A DNA stretch of 64,000 nucleotides from an uncultured Collinsella sp. (GCA_958415625.1 CATYZI010000004.1:1-64000); one strand, 5' to 3'. Counted from the first letter of the stretch, positions 23,502 to 32,458 are shown. The notes: generated by a model from the letters alone, not told the origin. Numbers and translations are program-made.

Positions 23502-24272
23502 TTATGACGCGGGGCAGACCGCAAAGACACGTGCGGGATATCCGACGCCATCACGCACCTTGGGGAAGGTGCAGAAGATGACGGCGCCCGTGTCGGGAAG
23601 CTCGTCCAGATGGTCCATGACCTCAATCTGGTAACGGTCGACCGAGAGGATGTACTGTTCGCCGGGGTAGGGGTAGGCATCCTCGCGTGTGGTCACGGTT
23701 GCGGGGTCGGTGTCTGCCGGTTCGTGGCCGATGGCACCGATGTTGCGCTCTTCTACAAGCCATTTGATGGCATCGAGGTCCCAGCCGGGGTAGTGGGGCT
23801 GGCCGTCTTCGTCCTTGTTTTCGAGGTCGGCGAGCTTGGACCAGTCGGAGCGGAAGGCGACGAAAGCATCCTCAGGAATGCGACCGTGCTCGTCCTCCCA
23901 AGCCTTGAGGTCATCGATGGTCAGGATAAAGTCGGGGTTTGCGGCGCACTCCTCGTGCTTGTCGATCACACAGAGCGGATGCATAAACTCGATAGGTTCG
24001 ATCTCGCCAAGGGAACGACCGTCAACATGGAAGTGGCGCGGCGCGTCGACGTGGGTGCCGTACTGCGAGGCGACCGAATACTGGAAGCAACGCATGGGCG
24101 CGAGCATATCTTCGGGCGTGCCGGGCAGGTAGTCGAAGAGCTTGGTGGACTCAAATGGCTCAAAGCCAAACCAGTGCGGGGTGTCGCACGAGAGCGTATG
24201 GGTGAGGTCAACCCAGCGATAATCGGTGCTTTTGAGCTGGGATGCGAGGTTCCAAAGGTCGAGCGCGGGCAT
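23502..24272 (-). CDS. Cyclase/kynurenine-formamidase family hydrolase
   Basis: A 256-residue protein of the metal-dependent cyclase superfamily. The signature GTHVDAPRHF (HxGTHxDxPxH) gives the metal ligands, and WVDLTHTLSCDTPHW the N-terminal strand. Members include arylformamidase (KynB), isatin hydrolase and polyketide cyclases. No tryptophan-catabolism genes are nearby, so the substrate stays open. The start ATG 24272 has AAAGGAG upstream. It is divergent from the aldo/keto reductase gene. Confidence 0.85.
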   Translation of the reverse strand: MPALDLWNLASQLKSTDYRWVDLTHTLSCDTPHWFGFEPFESTKLFDYLPGTPEDMLAPMRCFQYSVASQYGTHVDAPRHFHVDGRSLGEIEPIEFMHPLCVIDKHEECAANPDFILTIDDLKAWEDEHGRIPEDAFVAFRSDWSKLADLENKDEDGQPHYPGWDLDAIKWLVEERNIGAIGHEPADTDPATVTTREDAYPYPGEQYILSVDRYQIEVMDHLDELPDTGAVIFCTFPKVRDGVGYPARVFAVCPAS

Positions 24273-24435
24273 GGGTGGCTCCTTTCATCGGGCTTTTTGC
24301 TGATGTTAAAGCGGTGCCGTGACAGCTCGATTTCTGCTGCGTTACGATACGTTCTCGATTGCGATTCCACGATGTTTCGGCCGCGTGACCATTGTGTTTC
24401 GCCTTGCCGGGGCGCTGATGGCGAAGGGAGGGGCC

Positions 24436-25623
24436 GTGCAATACCGCGGTGACCCCAAAAGTGGTAACCGAATATCTGCTCTGGGTCTGGGCTGCATGAG
24501 GTTTCCCGGTTCGCCGGGACACCCCGATGCGAAGACAGCCGATGCCATCATTTCCCGTGCGGTGGAGCAGGGGATTAATTATCTGGATACTGCGTATCTC
24601 TATCCCGGTAACGAGGCGTGCGTGGGCGCCTCACTTGAGCGCTTGGGGCTGCGCGACCGGGTGTTGCTGGCGACCAAGTTGCCGCACGCTTCGTGCAAGC
24701 GCGCGGAGGATTTCGACCGGTTCTTCGACGAACAACTGCGTCGCCTGCGGACCGACCATATCGACTATTACCTTATGCACAACATCACTTCGCCCGCTCA
24801 GTGGGAGCGCGTGGTGGCGTTGGGTATCGAGGACTGGATCGCGCGTCAAAAGGCGGCGGGGCGCATTCGCCAGATTGGTTTTTCGTACCACGGCAGCGCG
24901 GCTGATTTCCTGACGATGCTTGACGCATATGACTGGGATTTTTGCCAGATACAGTACAACTATGCCGGCGAGCGTTACCAAGCGGGAACGGCAGGACTCA
25001 TGGCGGCTGCGGAGCGCGGGCTCGCGGTGTTTGTGATGGAGCCGCTGCTGGGCGGGCGTCTGGCAGGCAAGCTGCCGCCGCGGGCCCGCGCCGTGCTCGA
25101 TGGCGCCCGTGACCCGCATTTGCGCACTCCTGCCGCTTGGGGGCTTTCGTGGGTGTGGAACCATCCTCAGGTGACGATGCTGCTTTCGGGTATGACCAAT
25201 ACCGCGCAAGTGGATGAGAACGCGGCGTTGGCCGATCGGGCCCTGCCGGATTCGATGACAGTTACTCAGCTTGATGCCATCGCACGCGTGCTGACGGAGT
25301 TTGAAAAATCGAATCGCGTGCCCTGCACGGGATGCGGCTACTGCATGCCATGTCCCAAGGGTATCAACATTCCCGCCTGCTTTGCCGCCTACAACGCGAG
25401 CTATGCGCACAGCTGGTTTACGGGGCTGTCGCAATACTTTACGGCGAGTGCGGTGCGCACGAGCGAGCCCAAGCTGGTGAGCAATTGCGTCAAGTGCGGC
25501 AAATGCGCGCGCCACTGCCCGCAGCATATCGATATCCCCGAGCGTCTCGATGACGTGCGCCGACGCTTCCAGCCGGGCCCCGTAACGGCCGCGCTTAAAG
25601 CCTTTTGCAAAACGCGTTCCTGA
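24436..25623 (+). CDS. Aldo/keto reductase with C-terminal 4Fe-4S domain
   Basis: A 395-residue protein. Residues 1-285 form an AKR barrel (LGLGCMRFPG, LDTAYLYPGNE with catalytic Asp/Tyr, and DHIDYYLMHN). The last 110 residues hold two cysteine clusters, CTGCGYCMPCPKGI and CVKCGKCARHCPQHI, as for two 4Fe-4S centres. This fusion is common in anaerobes and suggests electron supply from ferredoxin-type carriers. GTG 24436 is chosen because AAGGGAGG lies 5 bp upstream; the frame extends further up without a ribosome site. Confidence 0.87.
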   Translation: MQYRGDPKSGNRISALGLGCMRFPGSPGHPDAKTADAIISRAVEQGINYLDTAYLYPGNEACVGASLERLGLRDRVLLATKLPHASCKRAEDFDRFFDEQLRRLRTDHIDYYLMHNITSPAQWERVVALGIEDWIARQKAAGRIRQIGFSYHGSAADFLTMLDAYDWDFCQIQYNYAGERYQAGTAGLMAAAERGLAVFVMEPLLGGRLAGKLPPRARAVLDGARDPHLRTPAAWGLSWVWNHPQVTMLLSGMTNTAQVDENAALADRALPDSMTVTQLDAIARVLTEFEKSNRVPCTGCGYCMPCPKGINIPACFAAYNASYAHSWFTGLSQYFTASAVRTSEPKLVSNCVKCGKCARHCPQHIDIPERLDDVRRRFQPGPVTAALKAFCKTRS

Positions 25624-25710
25624 TGCCCCTTTTATAACTCGCGGTGGAATAGCTTCTGTTTGCGGCAGAATAGGGGCCAAACAGGAACTATTTCGCCGCA
25701 ACTGAAGGGG
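25619..25710 (+). promoter_or_regulatory. Structured repeat element, copy A (upstream of Gfo/Idh gene)
   Basis: Starts CCTGATGCCCCTTTTATA and ends CCGCAACTGAAGGGGG. The inner stem pairs GCGGTGGAATAGCTTCTG (25641-25658) with 25682-25699, mostly with G-U pairs. The outer CCCCTT pairs with AAGGGG, which is also the ribosome site of the gene at 25717. Copy B at 26778 has the same plan with covarying stem bases. Confidence 0.7.
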
Positions 25711-25716
25711 GCTGTC

Positions 25717-26736
25717 GTGGGCCATCGGGATTCATGTGATGATTTGCGTGAGGTTCGTTGGGGCGTTTTGGGCGCTGGGCACATTTCTCATCGATTTGCA
25801 TCGTCGCTCAAGAAGGTCGACGGGGCACGGTTGGTGGCTGCGGCCGGTCGCACTCCTGCACATGTCGAGGAATTTTGCCGAGCGTTTTCGATCGATGCTG
25901 CGCATGGCCATGCCTCGGTCGACGATAACGGCAATGCGGCTTATGACGCGCTGATTGCCGACCCCGATGTCGACGCAATCTACTTGGCGCTTCCGCATGG
26001 CATGCATACGCGTTGGGCCTGTCGCGCGCTGTGCGCCGGAAAGGCCGTGCTGTGCGAAAAGCCGGCCGTTTTGAGTGAGGAAGAGGCTCTCTCGATCGCC
26101 TCCACCTCTCGCGAGCGCGGCGTGCTGTTTATGGAGGCAATGAAGAATCGGTTTTGCCCGATGCGCGCTCGCGTGAAGGACTTGTTTGCGTCGGGTGAGC
26201 TTGGCCGTATTGTCTCGATTGAAAGCGTGCAAAAGCTCGATTACGGCGAGTCTCCTTCGGGCTATCTGCTTGATCCGTTGCAGGGCGGCTGTCTATATGA
26301 CATGGGCTGCTATGCGGTCGGTTGGTTTGAGGATTTGCTCGCGGGCGCTTGCGAGGTTTCGTCCCGTGAAGTTCGCTGGCGTGACGTATCGGGCGGTCGC
26401 GTCGATTGGGCCGACGAGATCCATATGAGCGTCGGCGGTATACCCATTCATATGGTGTGCGACGGCGAAGCAACATATGAAAGCCGCTTAACGATTGCCT
26501 GTGAGCGGGGCTCGTTGGAAATCGAGCGCCTCCATCGCCCCGAGCTCGCTCATGTGAAGTATTCCGACGGACGAATGCTCGAAATAAATGCCCCGTTTGA
26601 GGTCGATGATTTCTACGGCGAAGCTTCGCATGCGACCCAGCTCATCCGGGCGGGGAAACTCGAGAGTCCCGTCATGCCTCTTGCCGCCACGCAGCGCTGT
26701 GCGCAGATCATCGATGCGATTCGCTTGACGCTCTAG
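25717..26736 (+). CDS. Gfo/Idh/MocA-family oxidoreductase
   Basis: A 339-residue NAD(P)-dependent dehydrogenase. The Rossmann start is VRWGVLGAGHISHRF with an intact GxGxxS-type turn, followed by the family signature CEKPAV. KNRFCPMRARVKDL opens the C-terminal domain and YDMGCYAVGW carries the conserved catalytic region. The GTG start at 25717 follows AAGGGGG, which lies in copy A of the structured element. It is only distantly like the Gfo/Idh gene at 16619. Substrate unknown. Confidence 0.86.
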   Translation: MGHRDSCDDLREVRWGVLGAGHISHRFASSLKKVDGARLVAAAGRTPAHVEEFCRAFSIDAAHGHASVDDNGNAAYDALIADPDVDAIYLALPHGMHTRWACRALCAGKAVLCEKPAVLSEEEALSIASTSRERGVLFMEAMKNRFCPMRARVKDLFASGELGRIVSIESVQKLDYGESPSGYLLDPLQGGCLYDMGCYAVGWFEDLLAGACEVSSREVRWRDVSGGRVDWADEIHMSVGGIPIHMVCDGEATYESRLTIACERGSLEIERLHRPELAHVKYSDGRMLEINAPFEVDDFYGEASHATQLIRAGKLESPVMPLAATQRCAQIIDAIRLTL

Positions 26737-26777
26737 GCTGCGGTACTGGTGCTCAAGGGGGCTCGGCGGACCGTGCC

Positions 26778-26875
26778 CCTGATGCCCCTTTTATATCTTG
26801 CGGTGGAATACGGTCTGTTTGCGCCAAAATAAGGCACCAATAGACCGTATTTCACCGCAACTGATGAGGGGGAGC
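26778..26875 (+). promoter_or_regulatory. Structured repeat element, copy B (upstream of nfo)
   Basis: Starts CCTGATGCCCCTTTTATA and ends CCGCAACTGATGAGGGGG. The inner stem TTGCGGTGGAATACGGTCT (26799-26817) pairs with 26842-26860. The loop shares TGTTTGCG, CA.AATA.GG and CCAA with copy A. The end of the element overlaps the nfo ribosome site GAGGGGGAG, 5 bp before ATG. Confidence 0.7.
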
Positions 26876-26880
26876 TGGAG

Positions 26881-27747
26881 ATGCTGACGATCGGGTGTCA
26901 TCTTTCGACGACGAAGGGCTATCGGGCAATGGGGGAGACGGCGTTGTCCATTGGTGCCAATACCTTTGCGTTCTTTACGCGCAACCCGCGCGGTGGCAAG
27001 GCAAAAGACCTTGACATGGATGACGTGGCGGCTCTGCGCGAGCTTATGGCGCAAAACGACTTTGGACCGCTGGTGGCGCATGCCCCGTATACCTATAACC
27101 CCTGCTCCGCTAAGGAGCGGGCGCGCGAGTTTGCCTTGGAGGCTATGGCGGAAGATTTGCAGCGTCTGGAGGCGCTGCCCGGTAACTACTACAACTTCCA
27201 TCCCGGTGCGCATGTGGGCCAGGGTGCCGATGCCGGCATTCAGATGATTGTCGACACCTTGTGTCAGGTGATGTTCGAGGGACAGCAGACGACGGTGCTG
27301 CTCGAGACCATGGCGGGAAAGGGCACCGAGGTGGGCCGTAGCTTTGAAGAGCTGGCGCGCATTATCGAGGGCGTTGCCGCCAAGCGTCCCGAGCTGTTAG
27401 ATAAGCTGGGCGTGTGCCTGGACACCTGCCATGTGAGCGATGCCGGCTACGACATCATTCATGATCTGGACGGCGTGCTTGACGAGTTTGACCGCGTGGT
27501 GGGTATCGAGCGCCTGCACGCGGTGCATATCAATGACTCCAAGAATCCCTGTGGTGCCCATAAGGACCGTCACGAGTGCATCGGCAAGGGCTACCTTGGC
27601 AGCGAGGAGTTTGGTGGCGGTATGCAGGTTATGCAGAATATTGTATCGAATAGCCGTTTGCGTTCGCTGCCGTTTATTTTGGAGACTCCGAACGAACTTG
27701 CAGGTTATGCAGCTGAAATTAGACTATTAAGGTCATTGCAGCAGTAA
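26881..27747 (+). CDS. nfo: Endonuclease IV (apurinic/apyrimidinic endonuclease)
   Basis: A 288-residue TIM-barrel DNA-repair enzyme that nicks abasic sites. The zinc-ligand segments are present: NFHPGAHVG, LLETMAGKGTEVG, LGVCLDTCHVSDAGYD, VHINDSKNPCGAHKDRHECIGKG. The length and order match bacterial Nfo. GAGGGGGAG precedes ATG 26881 and is part of the structured element. No other repair gene is adjacent. Confidence 0.95.
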   Translation: MLTIGCHLSTTKGYRAMGETALSIGANTFAFFTRNPRGGKAKDLDMDDVAALRELMAQNDFGPLVAHAPYTYNPCSAKERAREFALEAMAEDLQRLEALPGNYYNFHPGAHVGQGADAGIQMIVDTLCQVMFEGQQTTVLLETMAGKGTEVGRSFEELARIIEGVAAKRPELLDKLGVCLDTCHVSDAGYDIIHDLDGVLDEFDRVVGIERLHAVHINDSKNPCGAHKDRHECIGKGYLGSEEFGGGMQVMQNIVSNSRLRSLPFILETPNELAGYAAEIRLLRSLQQ

Positions 27748-27894
27748 TGACTGTCACAAAGTAGAGTATTCCATTCACGTTATGGGTTTGTTTCAATCAG
27801 TTTTCTCATTGCAGATTCGCAATTACGGGTGCATAATAGCCAACAGTTTTTGCAGACCTCTGAATCAAACGGGGTCACCGGAAGGAGACTGATT

Positions 27895-28755
27895 ATGAAG
27901 CTCAAGAAGCTTGGCGCATTTGCCGCCACGGGCGCCATGGCGCTTGCCCTTGCACTGACGGGCTGCGGCTCGTCCAATGCCACCTCTGGTTCCGATGCCG
28001 GTTCCAGCAGCTCTGACGACGTGAAGGTCGAGAAGGTCGACGGTTCCAAGGAGTACGCACTCGTCAAGGACGGTACGCTTACCGTCGGCACCTCTGCCGA
28101 GTATGCGCCGTTTGAGTACAAGGATGACAACGGCGACTATCAGGGCTTTGACCTCGAGCTTATCAAGGCTATCGCTGACAAGCTGGGTCTGGATGTCGAG
28201 TACGTCAACAACGACTTTGACACGCTGGTCCCCGGCGTTGCTTCGGGCGCCAAGTATGACGTCTCCATCGCGGCTATCACCGACACGCCCGAGCGCGAGA
28301 AGGAAGTCGCTTTCTCCGACTCTTACTACATGGACGATCAGGCTATCGTGACCAAGGTCGACAACACCGACATTACGGCCGATAACTACAGCGAGAAGCT
28401 CAACAACGCCGACGCCACGATCATCGTCCAGTCCGGTTCGACCGCCGAGGCCTTTGCCCAGGAGAACTTCCCCAAGGCCAAGATTGTCCCCTACAAGGAC
28501 GCCACCGAGTGCTTCAGCGCCCTGCAGTCCGGCAAGGGTGACGCCGTGGTGACCAACCGCTCCGTTGCCAGCCAGCTGACCGCCGAGCAGTTCAACACCT
28601 GCCAGACCATCAAGCAGATCAGCACGGGCGAGGAGTACGCCATCGCCATCAACCAGGGCAACACCAAGCTCAAGGACGACATCAACCAGGCCATCAAGGA
28701 CCTGACCGATGACGGTACCGTTGACGCCCTCATGGCTAAGTACAACATCAAGTAA
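27895..28755 (+). CDS. Amino-acid ABC transporter substrate-binding lipoprotein
   Basis: A 286-residue periplasmic-type binding protein (SBP family 3). The lipoprotein signal ends at the lipobox LTGC (Cys about 23), followed by a Ser-rich spacer. The mature domain begins YALVKDGTLTVGTSAEYAPFEY and includes YQGFDLELIKAIADKLGL. It delivers a polar amino acid to the permease encoded downstream. GGAAGGAG lies before ATG 27895. A hairpin after the gene probably lowers expression of the two downstream genes. Confidence 0.93.
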   Translation: MKLKKLGAFAATGAMALALALTGCGSSNATSGSDAGSSSSDDVKVEKVDGSKEYALVKDGTLTVGTSAEYAPFEYKDDNGDYQGFDLELIKAIADKLGLDVEYVNNDFDTLVPGVASGAKYDVSIAAITDTPEREKEVAFSDSYYMDDQAIVTKVDNTDITADNYSEKLNNADATIIVQSGSTAEAFAQENFPKAKIVPYKDATECFSALQSGKGDAVVTNRSVASQLTAEQFNTCQTIKQISTGEEYAIAINQGNTKLKDDINQAIKDLTDDGTVDALMAKYNIK

Positions 28756-28776
28756 AATAGCTACTTGATTGCACGC

Positions 28777-28809
28777 GGGCCCTTTCCGTTTTGGCGGAGA
28801 GGGCCTTTG
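28777..28809 (+). terminator. Hairpin between binding-protein and permease genes
   Basis: GGGCCCTTTCCG (28777-28788) pairs with CGGAGAGGGCC (28795-28805) with one mismatch, followed by TTTGC. The weak T-run suits partial termination, giving more binding protein than permease. Confidence 0.6.
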
Positions 28810-28871
28810 CGTTTCTTGAATGGGCGTCGTTCCGCCCCGTTTTGTCGGCAACTTAAACGTTAGGAGCCACC

Positions 28872-30233
28872 TTGTCTCGATTGAACCAAGGAGCCATGGG
28901 CCAGAGCTATCCACTGCCCTTGATGCTCCAAAAGCTAGCCTGCGCCCTGGCTGTGGCGCTCGCCCTGGTATGCGCGGGAGCCTGCGTGCCCTCGACCGCC
29001 CAGGCGCTTGAGACCGCAAAGATCACCGCTCGACCCAACACCGGTTCGGGTAGCGATGTGGTCGGTGGCACCGAGACCCGCATCACCTGGGAGGTCCAGG
29101 CCGATGCCGATGAGGAGCTGAGCGGCCTTTCGTTGACGTTTGCCGATGGCACGACCTTTGGCGCGGACGACACGCGCCTGACGATGCTCTCGGGCGATGA
29201 CCTTATGGACCGCACGCCCATGAAGCCCACGTGCAAGGTCGACGGCCAGACGCTCAAGATCGATTTTGGCGAGACGGCGCCCGCCGGCGGTTATTTCCGC
29301 GTCGAGGTCTACGGCGTGACCTTCCCCGTCGAGGGCGGCGATGAGGCCTTTAGCGGTACCTACACCTTGGCCGATGGTTCGACCAAGAAGATCTCTAAGA
29401 TTCCCTCGGTGGAGATCAAGGGTGTGACGGCCTTCGATAACTTCCTGGCTGATCTTAAGGAGCAGCCGTGGGTCGAGGCATGGAACTCCAATATGTTCCT
29501 GCGCCTGTTCCTGAACCCGGTCATTTTGGTCCAGAGCCTGCCGATCGTCTTCAAGGGCTTCCTCATGTCGCTCTCGATCGTGCTCGTGGCGTTTCCGCTG
29601 GCAATTCCCTTCGGTTTCGCCCTGTCGCTCATGCGCATCTCCAAGTCGCGCATCCTTCGCTGCCTTGCCGGCATCTACGTGAACATCATCCGCGGCACGC
29701 CGGCGTTCCTGCAGATTTACATCGCGTTCTTCGGTCTGCCGTTGGCTGGCGTCAAGGTCGATGACTACGTGCTCGGCGTCATCGTCATGGCCATGAATTC
29801 GTCTGCCTACCTGTGCGAGATTTTCCGCGCCGGTATTCAGTCGATCCCCAAGGGCCAAAACGAGGCCGCTCGCTCGCTGGGCATGAACGCCTTCCAGACG
29901 CTGCTCTACGTCATGATCCCGCAGACGTTCCGCAATGTTCTGCCTACGCTGACCAGTGAGTTCATCCTGCTTTACAAGGATACGTCGCTGCTTGCGGCCG
30001 TGGGCGTGGTCGAGATCGTCATGAACGCCCGCACCATCGTGGCCACGACGGGCTCCATCACACCGTATGTGGTTGCTGCCCTGTTCTATTTGGTCATCAC
30101 CCTGCCGCTTGCCCGCTTGGTGAGCGGGCTTGAGGCGAGGCTTTTGGGCACGGCCGAAACCAAGAAGAAGCGTCCCGCCAAGAGCGCCGGACAGGTTGTC
30201 GCGACGCCCGCCGATCACATCGCCGGTCTGTAA
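28872..30233 (+). CDS. Amino-acid ABC permease with a fused extracytoplasmic domain
   Basis: A 453-residue membrane protein. Residues 1-40 look like a signal/anchor (LACALAVALALVCAGACVP). Residues about 42-180 form a soluble, beta-rich domain, read as extracytoplasmic. From about 210 comes a HisM/GlnP-type permease (FLMSLSIVLVAFPLAIPFGF, then INIIRGTPAFLQIY-like ...YVNIIRGTPAFLQIY) with the EAA loop EAARSLGMNAFQT contacting the ATPase. Ordinary HisM-type permeases are about 220 residues. TTG 28872 has TAGGAG 5 bp upstream; ATG 28896 is an alternative. Confidence 0.88.
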   Translation: MSRLNQGAMGQSYPLPLMLQKLACALAVALALVCAGACVPSTAQALETAKITARPNTGSGSDVVGGTETRITWEVQADADEELSGLSLTFADGTTFGADDTRLTMLSGDDLMDRTPMKPTCKVDGQTLKIDFGETAPAGGYFRVEVYGVTFPVEGGDEAFSGTYTLADGSTKKISKIPSVEIKGVTAFDNFLADLKEQPWVEAWNSNMFLRLFLNPVILVQSLPIVFKGFLMSLSIVLVAFPLAIPFGFALSLMRISKSRILRCLAGIYVNIIRGTPAFLQIYIAFFGLPLAGVKVDDYVLGVIVMAMNSSAYLCEIFRAGIQSIPKGQNEAARSLGMNAFQTLLYVMIPQTFRNVLPTLTSEFILLYKDTSLLAAVGVVEIVMNARTIVATTGSITPYVVAALFYLVITLPLARLVSGLEARLLGTAETKKKRPAKSAGQVVATPADHIAGL

Positions 30234-30245
30234 GGAGGTCCTATC

Positions 30246-30998
30246 ATGAGCGAAACCAATAACTCGAACGAGGTCGTTGTCAGCATCAAGAACCTCCAGA
30301 AGGCCTTTGGCGATAACGTGGTCCTGCGCGATATCGATCTGGATGTGCATAAGGGCGAGGTCGTCGTTGTCTTGGGTCCCTCGGGCTCGGGTAAGTCGAC
30401 GATGCTTCGCTGCATCAACCGCCTGGAGCACCCCACGAGCGGATCGATTGTCGTTGAGGGCGTGGATGTGTGCGCCAAGGGCGTCGACCTTAACAAGGTG
30501 CGAACGCATCTGGGTATGGTGTTCCAGCAGTTCAATTTGTTCCCGCACCTGTCGGTCAAAAAGAACGTCATGCTCGCGCAGCAAAAGGTGCTCAAGCGCA
30601 GCAAGGAAGAGGCCGAGAGGATTGCCGTCGAGGAGCTGACCAAGGTCGGTCTTGCCGAGCGCATCGACTTTATGCCGAGCCAGCTTTCGGGCGGCCAACA
30701 GCAGCGCGTTGCCATCGCTCGCGCCCTGTCGATGAACCCACACGTCATGCTTTTTGACGAGGCTACGTCGGCGCTCGATCCCGAGCTGGTTCGCGACGTT
30801 CTGGGCGTCATGCGCGACCTGGCGCGCGACGGTATGACCATGATCGTCGTGACGCACGAGATGGGCTTTGCCCGCGACGTCGCCGACCGCGTCGTCTTTA
30901 TGGACGGCGGCGTTATCGTGGAAGAGGGCACGCCGAGCGAGGTCTTCGACCACCCCAAGAGCGAGCGCACCAAGGCGTTCTTGGGAAATATCTCGTAG
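30246..30998 (+). CDS. Amino-acid ABC transporter ATP-binding protein (GlnQ/HisP type)
   Basis: A 250-residue ATPase that drives the permease encoded 12 bp upstream. Walker A GPSGSGKST (about 39-47), Q-loop VFQQFNLFPH, signature LSGGQQQR, Walker B VMLFDEATSALD and H-loop VTHEMGF are all intact. A strong terminator follows. Confidence 0.95.
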   Translation: MSETNNSNEVVVSIKNLQKAFGDNVVLRDIDLDVHKGEVVVVLGPSGSGKSTMLRCINRLEHPTSGSIVVEGVDVCAKGVDLNKVRTHLGMVFQQFNLFPHLSVKKNVMLAQQKVLKRSKEEAERIAVEELTKVGLAERIDFMPSQLSGGQQQRVAIARALSMNPHVMLFDEATSALDPELVRDVLGVMRDLARDGMTMIVVTHEMGFARDVADRVVFMDGGVIVEEGTPSEVFDHPKSERTKAFLGNIS

Positions 30999-31020
30999 CC
31001 GGTTGATGTAACTGCCGTTA

Positions 31021-31065
31021 CAAAAGAGCGGGGGCTGGACTTGAATCCAGCCCCCGCTCTTTTGT
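31021..31065. terminator. Bidirectional intrinsic terminator
   Basis: AAAAGAGCGGGGGCTGGA pairs with TCCAGCCCCCGCTCTTTT around CTTGAA. A-run and T-run flank it, so it can serve the ABC operon and the converging flavodoxin gene. Confidence 0.92.
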
Positions 31066-31114
31066 AGGGATGGGGATGCGCTGTGATACAGGCTCTTTTG
31101 GAGGCCTGGTTTCG

Positions 31115-31534
31115 TTACGCGAGCTCGGCTCCGAGGGCCTTGCAGGCCGCCTCGCCCTCATCGTCGGGCGCATCGTAGCAAATGACGGAATCGACGACGT
31201 TGACGCCGGCCTCGTCGGCGTCGGCTTTCCAGTTATCCATCCACTCGCCCTCGGCCCACGAATAGGAGCCAAAGAGGACGACCTTCTTGTCGCCGAGAGT
31301 CTCCTTGACCTCGTCCCACATCGGCTGGAACTCATCGTACTCGAGCTCCTCGGAGCCCATGGCAGGGCAGCCGAAGGCGAAGGCGTCGTAGTCGGCGGCC
31401 TTGTCGGCAGAGAAGTCGGCGCAGGGGATGACCTCAGTCTCGGCCCCCGCGGACGTTGCGCCTTCGGCGACGAGGTTTGCCATGGCCTCGGTATTGCCCG
31501 TGCCGCTCCAGTAGACGACGGCGATCTTGCTCAT
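31115..31534 (-). CDS. Short-chain flavodoxin
   Basis: A 139-residue FMN-binding electron carrier. The phosphate loop SGTGNTEAMA (about 10-19) is intact; FGCPAMGSEELE and FGSYSWAEGEWM give the aromatic FMN-contact loops. It would shuttle low-potential electrons in place of ferredoxin. AAAGGAC is before ATG 31534. The DUF3793 gene 45 bp upstream is on the same strand. Confidence 0.93.
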   Translation of the reverse strand: MSKIAVVYWSGTGNTEAMANLVAEGATSAGAETEVIPCADFSADKAADYDAFAFGCPAMGSEELEYDEFQPMWDEVKETLGDKKVVLFGSYSWAEGEWMDNWKADADEAGVNVVDSVICYDAPDDEGEAACKALGAELA

Positions 31535-31579
31535 GTTTTGTCCTTTCGGTCGTGCGGCGCTTGCCGCGGCTTGTACGTT

Positions 31580-32284
31580 CTATCGGGTTGCCTGGGCAAG
31601 TTGCGCCAGGCTGCAGCCCTGCTGATAGATAAAAGTGAAGTATTGGGTGCAGGCACGGTAGGCATCAAACGTCGCAAGCGCCTGCTCGACATTTGCGTAG
31701 ACCTTCCAGGCCCCAAAGACCTTGTAGTTCTCGCCGTGCTGGACGATAAACTCGTGCACGTCGTCGTAGGGATATCCAAGGAAGTAGCCTATTTCGTGCG
31801 GAAACTCGCAGGTGCAGTCTTTGCTGCAGCTAGCTTGCTGGGGTAGTGCGCATCGAGTCTGGCTGCAGGCGCATTCCGCGACGTTATTGCTCGCGAGCGT
31901 GATGCGTGATGCCAAATGCACAAGGCATGTCGAAAGGTCTCTCGTGTCGTAGCCTTCCGAGGTGAGCGCCGTTTGGGCGCGAGGGTCTGCGAAATAGGTG
32001 GTGAGGCTTTTGGCTCGGTACGCGTACACGAGCGCCCCGCAGGGCCGCCAGACCAAAACACTCAGGTGGATGCCGAGCGGGTCAAGCTCGCGATTGCACT
32101 GGGCGATAACGTTTAGCAGGCGTGCTCGGCGTTCTGCGATGGTTTCGGTTGTGGTCGAGCCGTCCCCGTGGGCGTAGGTGCCTGGATAGGTAAAGAGCGA
32201 TGCCGGCTTGATGCCCGCGAGCGTGGGAGAGCAGTTGCGCACGACTGCTGCCTGAAACGTTGGGATGTCTATGGTTCGAGTCAC
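31580..32284 (-). CDS. DUF3793-family protein
   Basis: A 234-residue cytosolic protein with the DUF3793 pattern: CSPTLAGIKPASLF near the N-terminus, CLVHLASRI in the middle, and the signature FPHEIGYFLGYPYDDVHEFI followed by YKVFGAWKVY. It has four clustered cysteines (CACSQTRC, CSKDC, about 135-155). The family's function is unknown; members are common in gut anaerobes next to flavodoxin or metal genes. Cotranscription with flavodoxin suggests a redox or iron link. Confidence 0.82.
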   Translation of the reverse strand: MTRTIDIPTFQAAVVRNCSPTLAGIKPASLFTYPGTYAHGDGSTTTETIAERRARLLNVIAQCNRELDPLGIHLSVLVWRPCGALVYAYRAKSLTTYFADPRAQTALTSEGYDTRDLSTCLVHLASRITLASNNVAECACSQTRCALPQQASCSKDCTCEFPHEIGYFLGYPYDDVHEFIVQHGENYKVFGAWKVYANVEQALATFDAYRACTQYFTFIYQQGCSLAQLAQATR

Positions 32285-32411
32285 GGCGCTCCTTACGGAT
32301 CTAAACTGTTAGCCTAGGAAAACTTATACACGAAAGTAAGCCATGGTCAACAAAAAAGTTTGAAGAGGGAAACTAATTGACCGAACAGACATGATTTTGG
32401 GTTAAGATGGG

Positions 32412-32430
32412 GACACCCCATGGGGGTATC
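32412..32430. promoter_or_regulatory. CsoR-like operator palindrome
   Basis: GACACCCC-ATG-GGGGTATC is an inverted repeat with one mismatch. Type CCCC/GGGG sites flanked by TA are typical of CsoR/RcnR-family repressors. It lies 29 bp before the HMA gene. No csoR gene is in the window. Confidence 0.5.
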
Positions 32431-32458
32431 TAGATAGTGCTACTTGAAAGGGGAGCGC

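Noticed and set aside
27820..27850. Possible ArgR box before the amino-acid ABC operon (around TGCATAAT)
   Set aside because: Only a half-site resembles the motif; too weak to list.
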